In this document: piece by piece, positions 30,699 to 41,488 of the stretch
Numbering within the stretch: the first letter of the stretch is position 1
Layout of the letters: every line of letters begins with the position of its first letter
NCBI RefSeq assembly: GCF_024137025.1
Contig: NZ_JAMYJR010000039.1
Span: 62,001-126,000 of the forward strand
Direction of reading: 5' to 3'
DNA from: Paractinoplanes aksuensis
GTDB lineage: Bacteria; Actinomycetota; Actinomycetes; Mycobacteriales; Micromonosporaceae
Length of the DNA stretch: 64,000 bases
The notes under the pieces: model-generated
Seen by the model: only the letters and a program-made list of their open reading frames with translations
What the model was told of the DNA's origin: nothing
Database searches by the model: none
Position numbers and translations under genes: made by a program

Positions 30699-31073
30699 GT
30701 GCCCACGATCCAGCAGCTGGTCCGAAAGGGCCGTCAGGCGAAGACGAGCAAGACCAAGACGCCGGCGCTGAAAGGCAGTCCTCAGCGGCGCGGCGTGTGC
30801 ACGCGCGTGTACACCACCACCCCCAAGAAGCCGAACTCTGCGCTGCGCAAGGTCGCTCGTGTGAAGCTCAGCAGCCAGATCGAGGTGACGGCGTACATCC
30901 CGGGCGTCGGCCACAACCTGCAGGAGCACTCGATCGTGCTCGTGCGTGGTGGCCGTGTGAAGGACCTCCCCGGCGTCCGCTACAAGATCGTCCGTGGTTC
31001 GCTGGACACCCAGGGTGTCCGCAACCGCAAGCAGGCCCGCAGCCGTTACGGCGCGAAGAAGGAGAAGAGCTGA
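30699..31073 (+). CDS. rpsL: 30S ribosomal protein S12
   Basis: A 124-residue S12, which sits at the decoding centre. The streptomycin-related lysines are wild type: TTTPKKPNSALRK (Lys43 region) and GGRVKDLPGVRYK (Lys88 region). CTRVYTTTP and PGVGHNLQEHS are also present. GTG 30699 is preceded by GGGAGCGGAG. It leads the str operon and is followed by rpsG after one base. Confidence 0.98.
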   Translation: MPTIQQLVRKGRQAKTSKTKTPALKGSPQRRGVCTRVYTTTPKKPNSALRKVARVKLSSQIEVTAYIPGVGHNLQEHSIVLVRGGRVKDLPGVRYKIVRGSLDTQGVRNRKQARSRYGAKKEKS

Positions 31074-31074
31074 C

Positions 31075-31545
31075 ATGCCTCGTAAGGGCCCCGCTCCGCG
31101 CCACCCAGTGGTCGCGGACCCGGTTTACAACTCGCCGCTGGTCACCCAGCTGATCAACAAGATCCTGATCGGCGGCAAGCGTCAGCTCGCTGAGCGCATC
31201 GTGTACGGCGCCCTCGAGGGTGCCCGCGAGAAGAGCGGCACCGACCCCGTGGTGACCCTCAAGCGCGCCATGGACAACGTCAAGCCGACCCTCGAGGTCC
31301 GCAGCCGCCGTGTCGGTGGCGCGACCTACCAGGTTCCGGTCGAGGTCCGCACCCCGCGCCAGACCACCCTCGGTCTGCGCTGGCTGGTCCAGTACTCCAA
31401 GGCCCGCCGCGAGAAGACCATGATCGAGCGCCTGCAGAACGAGCTGCTCGACGCCAGCAACGGCCTCGGCGCTGCGGTCAAGCGGCGTGAGGACACCCAC
31501 AAGATGGCGGAGTCCAACAAGGCCTTCGCGCACTACCGCTGGTAA
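31075..31545 (+). CDS. rpsG: 30S ribosomal protein S7
   Basis: A 156-residue S7 that nucleates assembly of the 30S head and can repress str-operon translation. It begins MPRKGPAPRHPVVADPVY, has LINKILIGGKRQLAERIVYGAL, and ends AFAHYRW. ATG 31075 follows the rpsL stop almost directly, so translation is probably coupled. fusA follows after 90 bases. Confidence 0.97.
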   Translation: MPRKGPAPRHPVVADPVYNSPLVTQLINKILIGGKRQLAERIVYGALEGAREKSGTDPVVTLKRAMDNVKPTLEVRSRRVGGATYQVPVEVRTPRQTTLGLRWLVQYSKARREKTMIERLQNELLDASNGLGAAVKRREDTHKMAESNKAFAHYRW

Positions 31546-31635
31546 GACCCCGCTGCTGTGGGCCCGGCTCCGGCCGGGCCGCAGCGCAAGTCGTACCGGT
31601 TCACGAGACGACGACGAAGAAAAGTAGGGATTGAA

Positions 31636-33732
<2,097 letters not shown>

Positions 33733-33741
33733 TGCGGTGAG

Positions 33742-33772
33742 GCGCGTGCGGTCCGTCGAGGACCGCACGCGC
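33742..33772 (+). promoter_or_regulatory. Hairpin between fusA and tuf
   Basis: Bases 33742-33754 pair perfectly with 33760-33772 (13 pairs), loop GTCGA, with no T run after it. It may be a processing or partial termination site that sets the tuf transcript level. Confidence 0.55.
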
Positions 33773-33851
33773 ACGAGCAGTCGACAGAGTCCCCATCGCC
33801 TTATCGGGCGTGCCGGGAAAAAGTTATTCCACAGTCCACAGGAGGACACCA

Positions 33852-35045
33852 GTGGCGAAGGCGAAGTTCGAGCGGACTAAGCCGCACGTCAACATCGGCA
33901 CCATTGGTCACATCGACCACGGTAAGACGACGCTGACTGCGGCCATCACGAAGGTCCTGCACGACGAATACCCGGACCTGAACCCGTACACCCCGTTCGA
34001 CGAGATCGACAAGGCGCCTGAAGAGAAGGCCCGTGGTATCACGATCTCGATCGCGCACGTCGAGTACCAGACCGCGTCGCGTCACTACGCGCACGTGGAC
34101 TGCCCCGGCCACGCCGACTACATCAAGAACATGATCACCGGTGCCGCGCAGATGGACGGCGCGATCCTGGTGGTCGCCGCGACCGACGGCCCGATGCCGC
34201 AGACCAAGGAGCACGTGCTCCTGGCCCGCCAGGTCGGCGTTCCGTACATCGTCGTCGCCCTGAACAAGAGCGACATGGTGGACGACGAGGAGCTCCTCGA
34301 GCTCGTCGAGCTCGAGGTCCGCGAGCTGCTCAGCACCTACGAGTTCCCGGGCGACGACCTTCCGGTCGTGCGTGTCTCGGCGCTCAAGGCGCTCGAGGGC
34401 GACAAGGAGTGGACCGGCAAGCTCCTCGAGCTGATGAACGCGGTCGACACCGCGATCCCGCAGCCCGAGCGTGACGTCGAGAAGCCCTTCCTCATGCCGA
34501 TCGAGGACGTCTTCACGATCACCGGTCGTGGCACGGTCGTCACCGGTCGCGCCGAGCGCGGCATCCTCAAGCCGAACGAGGAGGTCGAGATCGTCGGCAT
34601 CCGCGAGAAGTCGACGAAGACCGTCTGCACCGGCATCGAGATGTTCCGCAAGCTGCTCGACGAGGCCCGCGCGGGTGAGAACGTCGGTCTGCTCCTCCGC
34701 GGTATCAAGCGCGAGGACGTCGAGCGCGGCATGGTTGTTGTGAAGCCGGGCACCACGACTCCCCACACGGAGTTCGAGGGCCAGGTCTACATCCTCTCGA
34801 AGGAAGAGGGCGGCCGGCACACCCCGTTCTTCCAGAACTACCGCCCGCAGTTCTACTTCCGCACCACGGACGTCACCGGCGTCGTCACGCTGCCCGAGGG
34901 CACCGAGATGGTCATGCCGGGCGACTCCACCAGCATGTCGGTCAAGCTGATCCAGCCGATCGCCATGGAGCAGGGCCTGAAGTTCGCGATCCGTGAGGGT
35001 GGCCGCACCGTCGGCGCCGGCACGGTCACGAAGATCAACGTCTGA
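33852..35045 (+). CDS. tuf: Elongation factor Tu
   Basis: The 397-residue EF-Tu that brings aminoacyl-tRNA to the ribosome. G1 is GHIDHGKTT, G2 EEKARGITI, G3 DCPGHADY, G4 NKSDMVDD. Positions linked to GE2270/pulvomycin and kirromycin resistance look wild type (CTGIEMFRK, GENVGLLLRG, QPIAMEQG), so this copy should be drug-sensitive. GTG 33852 has AGGAGGA upstream. The sequence near residue 360 reads PGDSTSMSVKL, slightly unlike the common PGDNTEM form. Confidence 0.98.
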   Translation: MAKAKFERTKPHVNIGTIGHIDHGKTTLTAAITKVLHDEYPDLNPYTPFDEIDKAPEEKARGITISIAHVEYQTASRHYAHVDCPGHADYIKNMITGAAQMDGAILVVAATDGPMPQTKEHVLLARQVGVPYIVVALNKSDMVDDEELLELVELEVRELLSTYEFPGDDLPVVRVSALKALEGDKEWTGKLLELMNAVDTAIPQPERDVEKPFLMPIEDVFTITGRGTVVTGRAERGILKPNEEVEIVGIREKSTKTVCTGIEMFRKLLDEARAGENVGLLLRGIKREDVERGMVVVKPGTTTPHTEFEGQVYILSKEEGGRHTPFFQNYRPQFYFRTTDVTGVVTLPEGTEMVMPGDSTSMSVKLIQPIAMEQGLKFAIREGGRTVGAGTVTKINV

Positions 35046-35070
35046 GAGGGCCGCTGACCCCGATTAGCAT

Positions 35071-35089
35071 TGCCGGGGAGTTTCCGGCA
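35071..35089 (+). terminator. Short hairpin after tuf, weak terminator candidate
   Basis: TGCCGG (35071-35076) pairs with CCGGCA (35084-35089) around a seven-base loop; no T run follows. It overlaps a possible -10 TACTAG (35090-35095) that has no good -35, so its role is unclear. Confidence 0.35.
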
Positions 35090-35242
35090 TACTAGTCAGG
35101 TTGCGTCCGAGCGGGGTGGTCAGCTGCCTTGTGCAGCTGGCCACCCTCGCCGGGTGTCTGGGTGTGTTTTTGGGCCACCGTGTGACACCTCAAGATCCCC
35201 GCGATCTAGAGAGCTGCCGTGCGCAGGTTTCTGAGCGACAGC

Positions 35243-35293
35243 GCGACACGCCCGACCGCGGGGGTCGGACAACGCAGGATTAATGGTCCTGCG
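35243..35293 (+). promoter_or_regulatory. Conserved leader element plus hairpin before rpsJ
   Basis: Bases 35243-35273 match the rpsL leader element at 30 of 31 positions. The core folds as CCGACC against GGTCGG around GCGGG. It is followed at once by the hairpin CGCAGGA (35273-35279) with TCCTGCG (35287-35293). The hairpin sequence differs from the one after the rpsL copy while the architecture is kept. Probable RNA leader controlling the S10 operon. The rest of the 310-base gap after tuf holds no gene. Confidence 0.55.
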
Positions 35294-35355
35294 GGCATGC
35301 GAGAGCCACCGCTTTCGCACGTAGCGGCATCGAAGAAAAGGAAACAGAAGCCACC

Positions 35356-35664
35356 ATGGCGGGACAGAAGATCCGCATCCGGCTCAAGGCCTACGACCAC
35401 GAGGTCGTCGACTCGTCGGCGCGCAAGATCGTCGAGACGGTCACGCGTACCGGTGCGTCGGTCGCAGGTCCGGTGCCGCTGCCCACGGAGATCAACCGTT
35501 TCTGCGTCATCCGTTCGCCGCACAAGTACAAGGACTCGCGCGAGCACTTCGAGATGCGCACGCACAAGCGGCTGATCGACATCATCGACCCGACCCCGAA
35601 GACGGTCGACTCGCTCATGCGCCTCGACCTGCCGGCTGGCGTCGACATCGAGATCAAGCTGTAG
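35356..35664 (+). CDS. rpsJ: 30S ribosomal protein S10
   Basis: A 102-residue S10 (NusE), which also takes part in antitermination with NusB. It reads MAGQKIRIRLKAYDHEVVD, then GPVPLPTEI and RSPHKYKDSREHFEMRTHKR. It is the first gene of the S10 operon and starts at ATG 35356, about 80 bases past the conserved leader element. rplC follows after 12 bases. Confidence 0.98.
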   Translation: MAGQKIRIRLKAYDHEVVDSSARKIVETVTRTGASVAGPVPLPTEINRFCVIRSPHKYKDSREHFEMRTHKRLIDIIDPTPKTVDSLMRLDLPAGVDIEIKL

Positions 35665-35676
35665 GGATCACGACTG

Positions 35677-36327
35677 ATGGACAGGCAAGTTAAGGGGATC
35701 CTGGGCGCCAAGCTCGGCATGACCCAGGTCTGGGACAACAACAAGGTTGTCCCGGTGACCGTGGTGCAGGCCGGCCCTTGCGTCGTGACCCAGGTCCGCA
35801 CAGATGAGAAGGATGGCTACGCCGCCGTCCAGCTGGCGTACGGCGCCATCGACCCGCGCAAGGTGAACAAGCCCGAGGGCGGTCACTTCGCGAAGGCGGG
35901 TGTGTCGCCGCGGCGCCACGTCGTCGAGCTGCGCACCACCGACGCCGGTGAGTACGAGCTCGGCCAGGAGATCACCGTCGAGGCGTTCGCGGTCGGTTCG
36001 CCGATCGACGTCACCGGTAAGACTCGTGGTAAGGGCTACGCCGGTGTCATGAAGCGGCACGGCTTCCACGGCCTCAAGGCCAGCCACGGTGTCGAGCGCA
36101 AGCACCGCTCGCCCGGTTCCATCGGCGCCTGCGCGACCCCCGGTCGCGTCTTCAAGGGCGTGCGCATGGCCGGTCGCATGGGTAGCCAGCGCTTCACCGT
36201 GCAGAACCTCACCGTGCAGGCGGTGGACACCGAGAACAACCTGATCCTGGTCAAGGGCGCTGTGCCCGGGCCCAAGGGCGCGCTTGTTCTGGTCCGCACC
36301 GCGGCGAAGAAGGGCGGTGCCCAGTGA
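35677..36327 (+). CDS. rplC: 50S ribosomal protein L3
   Basis: A 216-residue early-assembly protein whose loop reaches the peptidyl transferase centre. It begins MDRQVKGILGAKLGMTQVW. The tip region contains KRHGFHGLKASHG and HRSPGSIGACATPGRVFKG. Nothing suggests pleuromutilin or linezolid resistance changes, though this was judged by eye only. The stop overlaps the GTG start of rplD by four bases. Confidence 0.97.
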   Translation: MDRQVKGILGAKLGMTQVWDNNKVVPVTVVQAGPCVVTQVRTDEKDGYAAVQLAYGAIDPRKVNKPEGGHFAKAGVSPRRHVVELRTTDAGEYELGQEITVEAFAVGSPIDVTGKTRGKGYAGVMKRHGFHGLKASHGVERKHRSPGSIGACATPGRVFKGVRMAGRMGSQRFTVQNLTVQAVDTENNLILVKGAVPGPKGALVLVRTAAKKGGAQ

Positions 36328-36971
36328 GCTCGGTTGACGTGATCAACGTCGAGGGCAACAAGGCCGGCTCGGTCGACCTGCCGGACTCGGTGTTCGACGT
36401 CCAGGCCAACATCCCGCTGATGCACCAGGTCGTCGTGGCCCAGCTCGCCGCCGCCCGTCAGGGCACGGCCAAGGCCAAGACCCGCGGTGAGGTCGCCGGC
36501 GGCGGCAAGAAGCCGTACAAGCAGAAGGGCACCGGTCGCGCCCGTCAGGGCTCGATCCGCGCGCCGCAGTTCACCGGCGGTGGCGTCGTGCACGGTCCCG
36601 TGCCGCGCGACTACAGCCAGCGGACCCCCAAGAAGATGAAGGCCGCCGCCCTGCGTGGCGCCCTCTCCGACCGGGCCCGCGACGGCCGCGTGCACGTGGT
36701 CGAGGCGTTCGTCAGCGGTGACAAGCCGTCGACCAAGGCCGCGATCGCCACGCTGCGCAAGGCCACCGAGTCCACCAAGGTCCTGGTCGTGCTGAGCAGC
36801 ACCGACGAGCTGAACTGGCTGTCGCTGCGCAACGAGGCGACCGTGCACCTGCTCGAGGCCGGTCAGCTCAACACGTACGACGTGCTGGTGGCCGACGAGG
36901 TGGTCTTCACCAAGGACGCGCTCGACGAGTTCCTGGGCGCGCCGGCGACCGCCGAGGGGGAGAACAAGTGA
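36324..36971 (+). CDS. rplD: 50S ribosomal protein L4
   Basis: A 215-residue protein lining the exit tunnel; in many bacteria it represses its own operon. The extended loop contains TRGEVAGGGKKPYKQKGTGRARQG (about residues 53-76) and the macrolide-site lysines and glycines look normal. GTG 36324 overlaps rplC and the stop overlaps rplW, so the three genes are tightly coupled. Confidence 0.97.
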   Translation: MSSVDVINVEGNKAGSVDLPDSVFDVQANIPLMHQVVVAQLAAARQGTAKAKTRGEVAGGGKKPYKQKGTGRARQGSIRAPQFTGGGVVHGPVPRDYSQRTPKKMKAAALRGALSDRARDGRVHVVEAFVSGDKPSTKAAIATLRKATESTKVLVVLSSTDELNWLSLRNEATVHLLEAGQLNTYDVLVADEVVFTKDALDEFLGAPATAEGENK

Positions 36972-37270
36972 GCACCATCGCCGACCCGCGCGACGTCATC
37001 ATCAAGCCGGTCGTCTCCGAGAAGAGCTACAGCGTTCTCGACCAGAACTGGTACACGTTCCTCGTCCACCCGGACGCGAACAAGACCCAGATCAAGATCG
37101 CGATCCAGCAGATCTTCAACGTCCGCGTGCTGACGGTGAACACCGCGAACCGCGAGGGCAAGCGCAAGCGCACCCGGACCGGCTTCGGTCAGCGCAAGGC
37201 GACCAAGCGCGCGATGGTCAAGCTGGCTGACGGTGACCGTATCGAGGCCTTCGGCGGCCCGGTCAGCTAA
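36968..37270 (+). CDS. rplW: 50S ribosomal protein L23
   Basis: A 100-residue protein at the tunnel exit, the docking site for trigger factor and SRP. It shows IIKPVVSEKSYS, YTFLVHPDANKTQIKIAIQQIFNV and NTANREGKRKRTR. GTG 36968 is in a four-base overlap with rplD. Confidence 0.97.
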   Translation: MSTIADPRDVIIKPVVSEKSYSVLDQNWYTFLVHPDANKTQIKIAIQQIFNVRVLTVNTANREGKRKRTRTGFGQRKATKRAMVKLADGDRIEAFGGPVS

Positions 37271-37284
37271 GGGGTTGTAAAACA

Positions 37285-38124
37285 ATGGCTATCCGTAAGT
37301 ACAAGCCGACCACGCCGGGCCGTCGCGGCTCCAGCGTCGCCGACTTCGCCGAGCTGACCCGGTCCACGCCGGAGAAGTCGCTCCTGGTCCCGCTGCCCAA
37401 GAAGGGTGGACGCAACGTCCACGGCCGCATCACCACGCGGCACCAGGGCGGCGGCCACAAGCGGCAGTACCGCCTGATCGACTTCAAGCGGGTCGACAAG
37501 GACGGCGTGCCGGCCAAGGTCGCGCACATCGAGTACGACCCGAACCGCACGTCGCGCATCGCGCTGCTGCACTACGCCGACGGCGAGAAGCGCTACATCC
37601 TCGCGCCGAAGGACCTCAAGCAGGGCGACCGGGTCGAGTCCGGCCCCGGTGCGGACATCAAGCCGGGGAACAACCTTCCCCTGCGCAACATCCCGGTCGG
37701 TACGACGGTCCACGGTGTGGAGCTTCGTCCCGGCGGTGGCGCCAAGCTGGCCCGCTCGGCCGGTGTCGGCATCCAGCTGCTCGGCCGTGAAGGCGCGTAC
37801 GCCACGCTGCGTATGCCCTCCGGTGAGATCCGCCGGGTCGACATCCGTTGCCGCGCCACGGTCGGCGAGATCGGCAATGCCGAACAGTCGAACATCAACT
37901 GGGGCAAGGCCGGCCGTATGCGCTGGAAGGGCAAGCGCCCGACCGTCCGCGGTGTCGCCATGAACCCGATCGACCACCCGCACGGTGGTGGTGAGGGTAA
38001 GACCTCCGGTGGTCGCCACCCGGTCAACCCGGCTGGTAAGCCCGAGGGTCGTACCCGCCGCAAGGGCCAGGAGAGCGACAAGCTGATCGTTCGCCGCCGC
38101 TACGCCACCCGCAAGCGCGGGTAA
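37285..38124 (+). CDS. rplB: 50S ribosomal protein L2
   Basis: A 279-residue primary rRNA-binding protein needed for subunit joining and peptidyl transfer. It contains GRITTRHQGGGHKRQYR and, near the C-terminus, AMNPIDHPHGGGEGK with the conserved histidines, followed by the basic tail RRRYATRKRG. ATG 37285 lies 14 bases after rplW. Confidence 0.98.
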   Translation: MAIRKYKPTTPGRRGSSVADFAELTRSTPEKSLLVPLPKKGGRNVHGRITTRHQGGGHKRQYRLIDFKRVDKDGVPAKVAHIEYDPNRTSRIALLHYADGEKRYILAPKDLKQGDRVESGPGADIKPGNNLPLRNIPVGTTVHGVELRPGGGAKLARSAGVGIQLLGREGAYATLRMPSGEIRRVDIRCRATVGEIGNAEQSNINWGKAGRMRWKGKRPTVRGVAMNPIDHPHGGGEGKTSGGRHPVNPAGKPEGRTRRKGQESDKLIVRRRYATRKRG

Positions 38125-38138
38125 CGGGAGTTTAAAAG

Positions 38139-38420
38139 ATGCCACGCAGCCTGAAGAAGGGCCCGTTCGTCGACGACCACCTGCTCAAGAAGGTGGAAGT
38201 CCAGAACGAGAAGAACTCGAAGAACGTCATCAAGACCTGGTCGCGGCGCTCGATGATCATCCCCGACATGCTCGGGCACACGATCGCCGTGCACGACGGT
38301 CGCAAGCACGTCCCGGTGTTCATCACCGAGGCCATGGTCGGTCACAAGCTCGGGGAGTTCGCTCTGACCCGCACGTTCAAGGGTCACGAGAAGGACGACC
38401 GCAAGAGCCGTCGTCGCTAG
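38139..38420 (+). CDS. rpsS: 30S ribosomal protein S19
   Basis: A 93-residue head protein of the small subunit. It reads MPRSLKKGPFVDDHLLKK and then TWSRRSMIIPDMLGHTIAVHDGRKHVPVF. Normal length, in the conserved place between rplB and rplV. Confidence 0.98.
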   Translation: MPRSLKKGPFVDDHLLKKVEVQNEKNSKNVIKTWSRRSMIIPDMLGHTIAVHDGRKHVPVFITEAMVGHKLGEFALTRTFKGHEKDDRKSRRR

Positions 38421-38451
38421 TCAGTCCACGGACAAGAAAGGGGTCACAGCG

Positions 38452-38913
38452 ATGCCAGCAAAGAACGACGCTCCGGCGCTTCCGGGCAGTCGCGCGGTTG
38501 CGAAGCACGTCCGCATCTCGCCGAACAAGGCACGCCGTGTGGTCAACCTCGTCCGCGGACTGCCCGCGAAGGAGGCCCTGACCGTCCTGCAGTTCGCGCC
38601 GCAGAGCGCGAGCGAGCAGGTCTACAAGGTGCTCGCGAGCGCTATCGCGAACGCGGAGAACAACGAGCGGCTCGACCCGGATGCGCTCCTGGTCAGCGAG
38701 GCGTTCGTCGACGAGGGCCCGACGCTCAAGCGGTTCCGTCCGCGGGCGCAGGGCCGGGCGTACCGGATCCGCAAGCGCACCAGCCACATCACGATCGCCG
38801 TCGAGGCGGTCCAGGTCGCCCGGCCCGCCAAGAAGGCGGCCGCGGCGAAGAAGGCGGCGCCGGCCAAGTCCGCGCCCGCCGCGCAGTCCCAGACCACGGA
38901 GGAGTCCGAGTAA
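38452..38913 (+). CDS. rplV: 50S ribosomal protein L22
   Basis: A 153-residue protein whose hairpin lines the exit tunnel. The core (about residues 12-118) has HVRISPNKARRVVNLVRG and KRFRPRAQGRAYRIRKRTSHI. The last 35 residues are an Ala/Lys-rich, then Thr/Glu tail, a lineage-specific extension. ATG 38452 follows AAAGGGG. The TAATG junction overlaps rpsC by one base. Confidence 0.97.
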   Translation: MPAKNDAPALPGSRAVAKHVRISPNKARRVVNLVRGLPAKEALTVLQFAPQSASEQVYKVLASAIANAENNERLDPDALLVSEAFVDEGPTLKRFRPRAQGRAYRIRKRTSHITIAVEAVQVARPAKKAAAAKKAAPAKSAPAAQSQTTEESE

Positions 38914-39773
38914 TGGGCCAGAAAGTTCACCCCACCGGATTCCGCCTCGGTATCTCCACCGACTGGAAGTCCCGGTGGTTCGCCGACAAGCTCTACAAGG
39001 ACTACATCGGCGAGGACGTCAAGATCCGCCGCATGATGTCCAAGGGCCTCGAGCGCGCCGGCATCTCCAAGGTGGACATCGAGCGCACCCGTGACCGGGT
39101 CCGCGTCGACATCCACACCGCCCGGCCGGGCATCGTCATCGGCCGCAAGGGCGCGGAGGCCGACCGCATCCGGGGCGAGCTCGAGAAGCTCACCGGCAAG
39201 CAGGTCCAGCTCAACATCCTCGAGGTGAAGAGCCCGGAGTCGGACGCTCAGCTGGTGGCGCAGGGCGTCGCCGAGCAGCTGTCCTCCCGGGTCAGCTTCC
39301 GCCGGGCGATGCGCAAGGCCATGCAGTCGGCCATGAAGAACCCGATCTGCAAGGGCATCCGGGTGCAGGTCTCCGGTCGCCTCGGCGGCGCGGAGATGAG
39401 CCGCACGGAGTTCTACCGTGAGGGTCGCGTCCCGCTGCACACGCTGCGCGCCAACATCGAGTACGGCTTCTTCGAGGCCCGTACGACGTTCGGCCGCATC
39501 GGCGTGAAGGTCTGGATCTACAAGGGCGACGCCGTGCCGGGTCGCGAGGTCGCCCCCGAGGCGCCCGCGCGTCCGCGCCGTGACCGCGCCGACCGGGCCG
39601 AGCGTCCGCGCCGTGGCCGTTCCGGTTCGTCCGGCACGACCGCCGGTGGGACCGAGGCCGGCCGTGCGGCCGCCGCCGCCCAGGCCAAGGGCGACACCAC
39701 GACGGCCGAGCCGGCCGGCGACGCGGCTCCGGCCGCTGCCCCGGCCCCGGCCGAGACGCAGCAGGAGGGCTGA
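38913..39773 (+). CDS. rpsC: 30S ribosomal protein S3
   Basis: A 286-residue protein of the mRNA entry site. The KH domain has GIVIGRKGAEADRIR (about residues 74-88), and the C-terminal domain runs VSGRLGGAEMSR to TFGRIGVKVWIYKGD (about 195-209). An extension of some 75 residues follows, Arg/Asp-rich and then Ala-rich, longer than in E. coli (233 residues) but usual in actinobacteria. Confidence 0.97.
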   Translation: MGQKVHPTGFRLGISTDWKSRWFADKLYKDYIGEDVKIRRMMSKGLERAGISKVDIERTRDRVRVDIHTARPGIVIGRKGAEADRIRGELEKLTGKQVQLNILEVKSPESDAQLVAQGVAEQLSSRVSFRRAMRKAMQSAMKNPICKGIRVQVSGRLGGAEMSRTEFYREGRVPLHTLRANIEYGFFEARTTFGRIGVKVWIYKGDAVPGREVAPEAPARPRRDRADRAERPRRGRSGSSGTTAGGTEAGRAAAAAQAKGDTTTAEPAGDAAPAAAPAPAETQQEG

Positions 39774-39776
39774 CAC

Positions 39777-40202
39777 ATGCTGATGCCGCGTAAGCCCCCG
39801 AAGGGCTTCCGCAAGCCGCACCACCCGGACCGCCACGGCGCGTCCAAGGGCGGCAACCGGGTTGTCTTCGGTGAGTTCGGTATCCAGGCTCTGGAGCCGG
39901 CGTACGTGACCAACCGGCAGATCGAGTCGGCCCGTATCGCGATGACCCGTCACATCAAGCGTGGTGGCAAGGTCTGGATCTCGGTCTTCCCCGACAACGC
40001 TCTGACCAAGAAGCCGGCCGAGACCCGCATGGGTTCCGGTAAGGGTTCTCCCGAGTGGTGGGTGGCGAACGTCAAGCCGGGACGCATTCTCTTCGAGATG
40101 TCGTTCCCGAACGAGACGATCGCGCGCGAGGCGATGCGCCGTGCGATCCACAAGCTCCCGATGAAGTGCCGCATCGTGACACGCGAAGTGGGTGAAAGCT
40201 GA
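39777..40202 (+). CDS. rplP: 50S ribosomal protein L16
   Basis: A 141-residue protein near the A site and the peptidyl transferase centre. It opens MLMPRKPPKGFRKPHHPDRHG and has GKVWISVFPDNALTKKPAETRMGSGKG. ATG 39777 is three bases after rpsC; a second ATG two codons on is possible. The stop overlaps rpmC by one base (TGATG). Confidence 0.97.
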   Translation: MLMPRKPPKGFRKPHHPDRHGASKGGNRVVFGEFGIQALEPAYVTNRQIESARIAMTRHIKRGGKVWISVFPDNALTKKPAETRMGSGKGSPEWWVANVKPGRILFEMSFPNETIAREAMRRAIHKLPMKCRIVTREVGES

Positions 40203-40435
40203 TGGCAGCGGGCGTTAAGGCTTCCGAGCTGCGCGAACTCTCCGAGGAGGAGCTGGTTTCGCGGCTGCGGGAGGCCAAGGCGGAGCTGTTCAACCTTCGC
40301 GTGCAGGGCGCGACCGGCCAGCTCGACAATCACCGTCGGCTGCAGGTCGTCCGCAAGGACATCGCGAAGATCTACACGATCATGCGTGAACGTGAGCTCG
40401 GGCTCTCGGTTGCGCCGGATGAGGTGACAGCATGA
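40202..40435 (+). CDS. rpmC: 50S ribosomal protein L29
   Basis: A 77-residue two-helix protein at the tunnel exit. It contains ELRELSEEELVSRLREAKAEL then NLRVQGATGQLDNHRRLQVVRKDIAKI. Coupled to rplP and rpsQ by one-base and four-base overlaps. Confidence 0.97.
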   Translation: MAAGVKASELRELSEEELVSRLREAKAELFNLRVQGATGQLDNHRRLQVVRKDIAKIYTIMRERELGLSVAPDEVTA

Positions 40436-40707
40436 GTGACGAGAGCACGGCCACTGTCCGCGCGAACCGCAAGGTTCGCGAGGGGCTCGTGGTCAGCGAC
40501 AAGATGGACAAGACCGTCGTCGTCGAGGTCGAGGACCGTGTGAAGCACGCCCTCTACGGCAAGGTTCTGCGTCGCACCCGCAAGCTCAAGGTGCACGACG
40601 AGCAGAACGCGTGCGGCGTCGGCGACCGGGTTCTGCTCATGGAGACCCGTCCGCTGTCGGCCACCAAGCGGTGGCGTGTCGTGGAGATCCTCGAAAAGGC
40701 CAAGTGA
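40432..40707 (+). CDS. rpsQ: 30S ribosomal protein S17
   Basis: A 91-residue OB-fold protein that helps start 30S assembly. It reads NRKVREGLVVSDKMDKTVVVEVED, then HPLYGK-like KHALYGKVLRRTRKLKVHDE and GDRVLLMETRPLSATKRWRV. It is the last gene of the S10 operon; a 95-base gap separates it from rplN. Confidence 0.97.
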   Translation: MSDESTATVRANRKVREGLVVSDKMDKTVVVEVEDRVKHALYGKVLRRTRKLKVHDEQNACGVGDRVLLMETRPLSATKRWRVVEILEKAK

Positions 40708-40802
40708 GTGCGCGGGGCCGGTAACTGCCGGCCCCGCCCACCATCGTTCCGCCAAGCTTCGCCGAAACCCCAGCGGAGAACTGGCAGACATAGGAGACAG
40801 AC

Positions 40803-41171
40803 GTGATTCAGCAGGAGTCGCGACTGCGCGTCGCTGACAACACGGGTGCCCGGGAAATCCTGTGCATCCGCGTGCTCGGTGGCTCCGGTCGCCGTTACGC
40901 GAGCATCGGCGACGTCATCGTGGCCACGGTCAAGGACGCCATTCCGGGCGCCGGTGTGAAGAAGGGTGACGTCGTCAAGGCGGTCATCGTCCGCACCGCC
41001 AAGGAGCGTCGCCGTCCCGACGGCTCGTACATCCGCTTCGACGAGAACGCCGCCGTCATCATCAAGGACGGCGGGGACCCCCGCGGTACCCGCATCTTCG
41101 GCCCGGTCGGGCGCGAGCTGCGCGACAAGCGGTTCATGAAGATCATCAGCCTGGCGCCGGAGGTGCTCTGA
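40803..41171 (+). CDS. rplN: 50S ribosomal protein L14
   Basis: A 122-residue protein at the subunit interface, target of the silencing factor RsfS. It begins MIQQESRLRVADNTGAREIL and contains GGSGRRYASIGD and RGTRIFGPVGRELRDK. GTG 40803 behind AGGAGA. First gene of the spc operon. Confidence 0.98.
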   Translation: MIQQESRLRVADNTGAREILCIRVLGGSGRRYASIGDVIVATVKDAIPGAGVKKGDVVKAVIVRTAKERRRPDGSYIRFDENAAVIIKDGGDPRGTRIFGPVGRELRDKRFMKIISLAPEVL

Positions 41172-41173
41172 CC

Positions 41174-41488
41174 GTGAAGATCAAGAAGGGCGACACGGTC
41201 GTCGTCATCGCCGGCAAGGACAAGGGCGCCAAGGGCAAGGTCATCGCGGCCTACCCGACGCGGGACAAGGTCCTGGTCGAGGGCGTCAACCGCGTCAAGA
41301 AGCACGAACGCATCCGCACCACCCAGCGTGGTTCGAAGACCGGTGGCATCGTCACCCAGGAAGCCGCGATCCACATCTCGAATGTGCAGATCGTGGACGA
41401 CCAGGGCAAGCCGACGCGCATCGGTTACAAGGTCGACGAGAACGGCAACAAGGTCCGTATCGCGCGTACGACCGGTAAGGAACTCTGA
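41174..41488 (+). CDS. rplX: 50S ribosomal protein L24
   Basis: A 104-residue KOW-domain protein, an early assembly initiator. It reads KIKKGDTVVVIAGKDKGAKGKVI and then VEGVNRVKKHERIRTTQRGSKTGGI. GTG 41174 is two bases after rplN; it overlaps rplE by one base. Confidence 0.97.
   Translation: MKIKKGDTVVVIAGKDKGAKGKVIAAYPTRDKVLVEGVNRVKKHERIRTTQRGSKTGGIVTQEAAIHISNVQIVDDQGKPTRIGYKVDENGNKVRIARTTGKEL

Noticed and set aside
33825..33842. DnaA-box-like TTATTCCACA before tuf
   Set aside because: It contains an extra T inside the box and is most likely part of the tuf leader.
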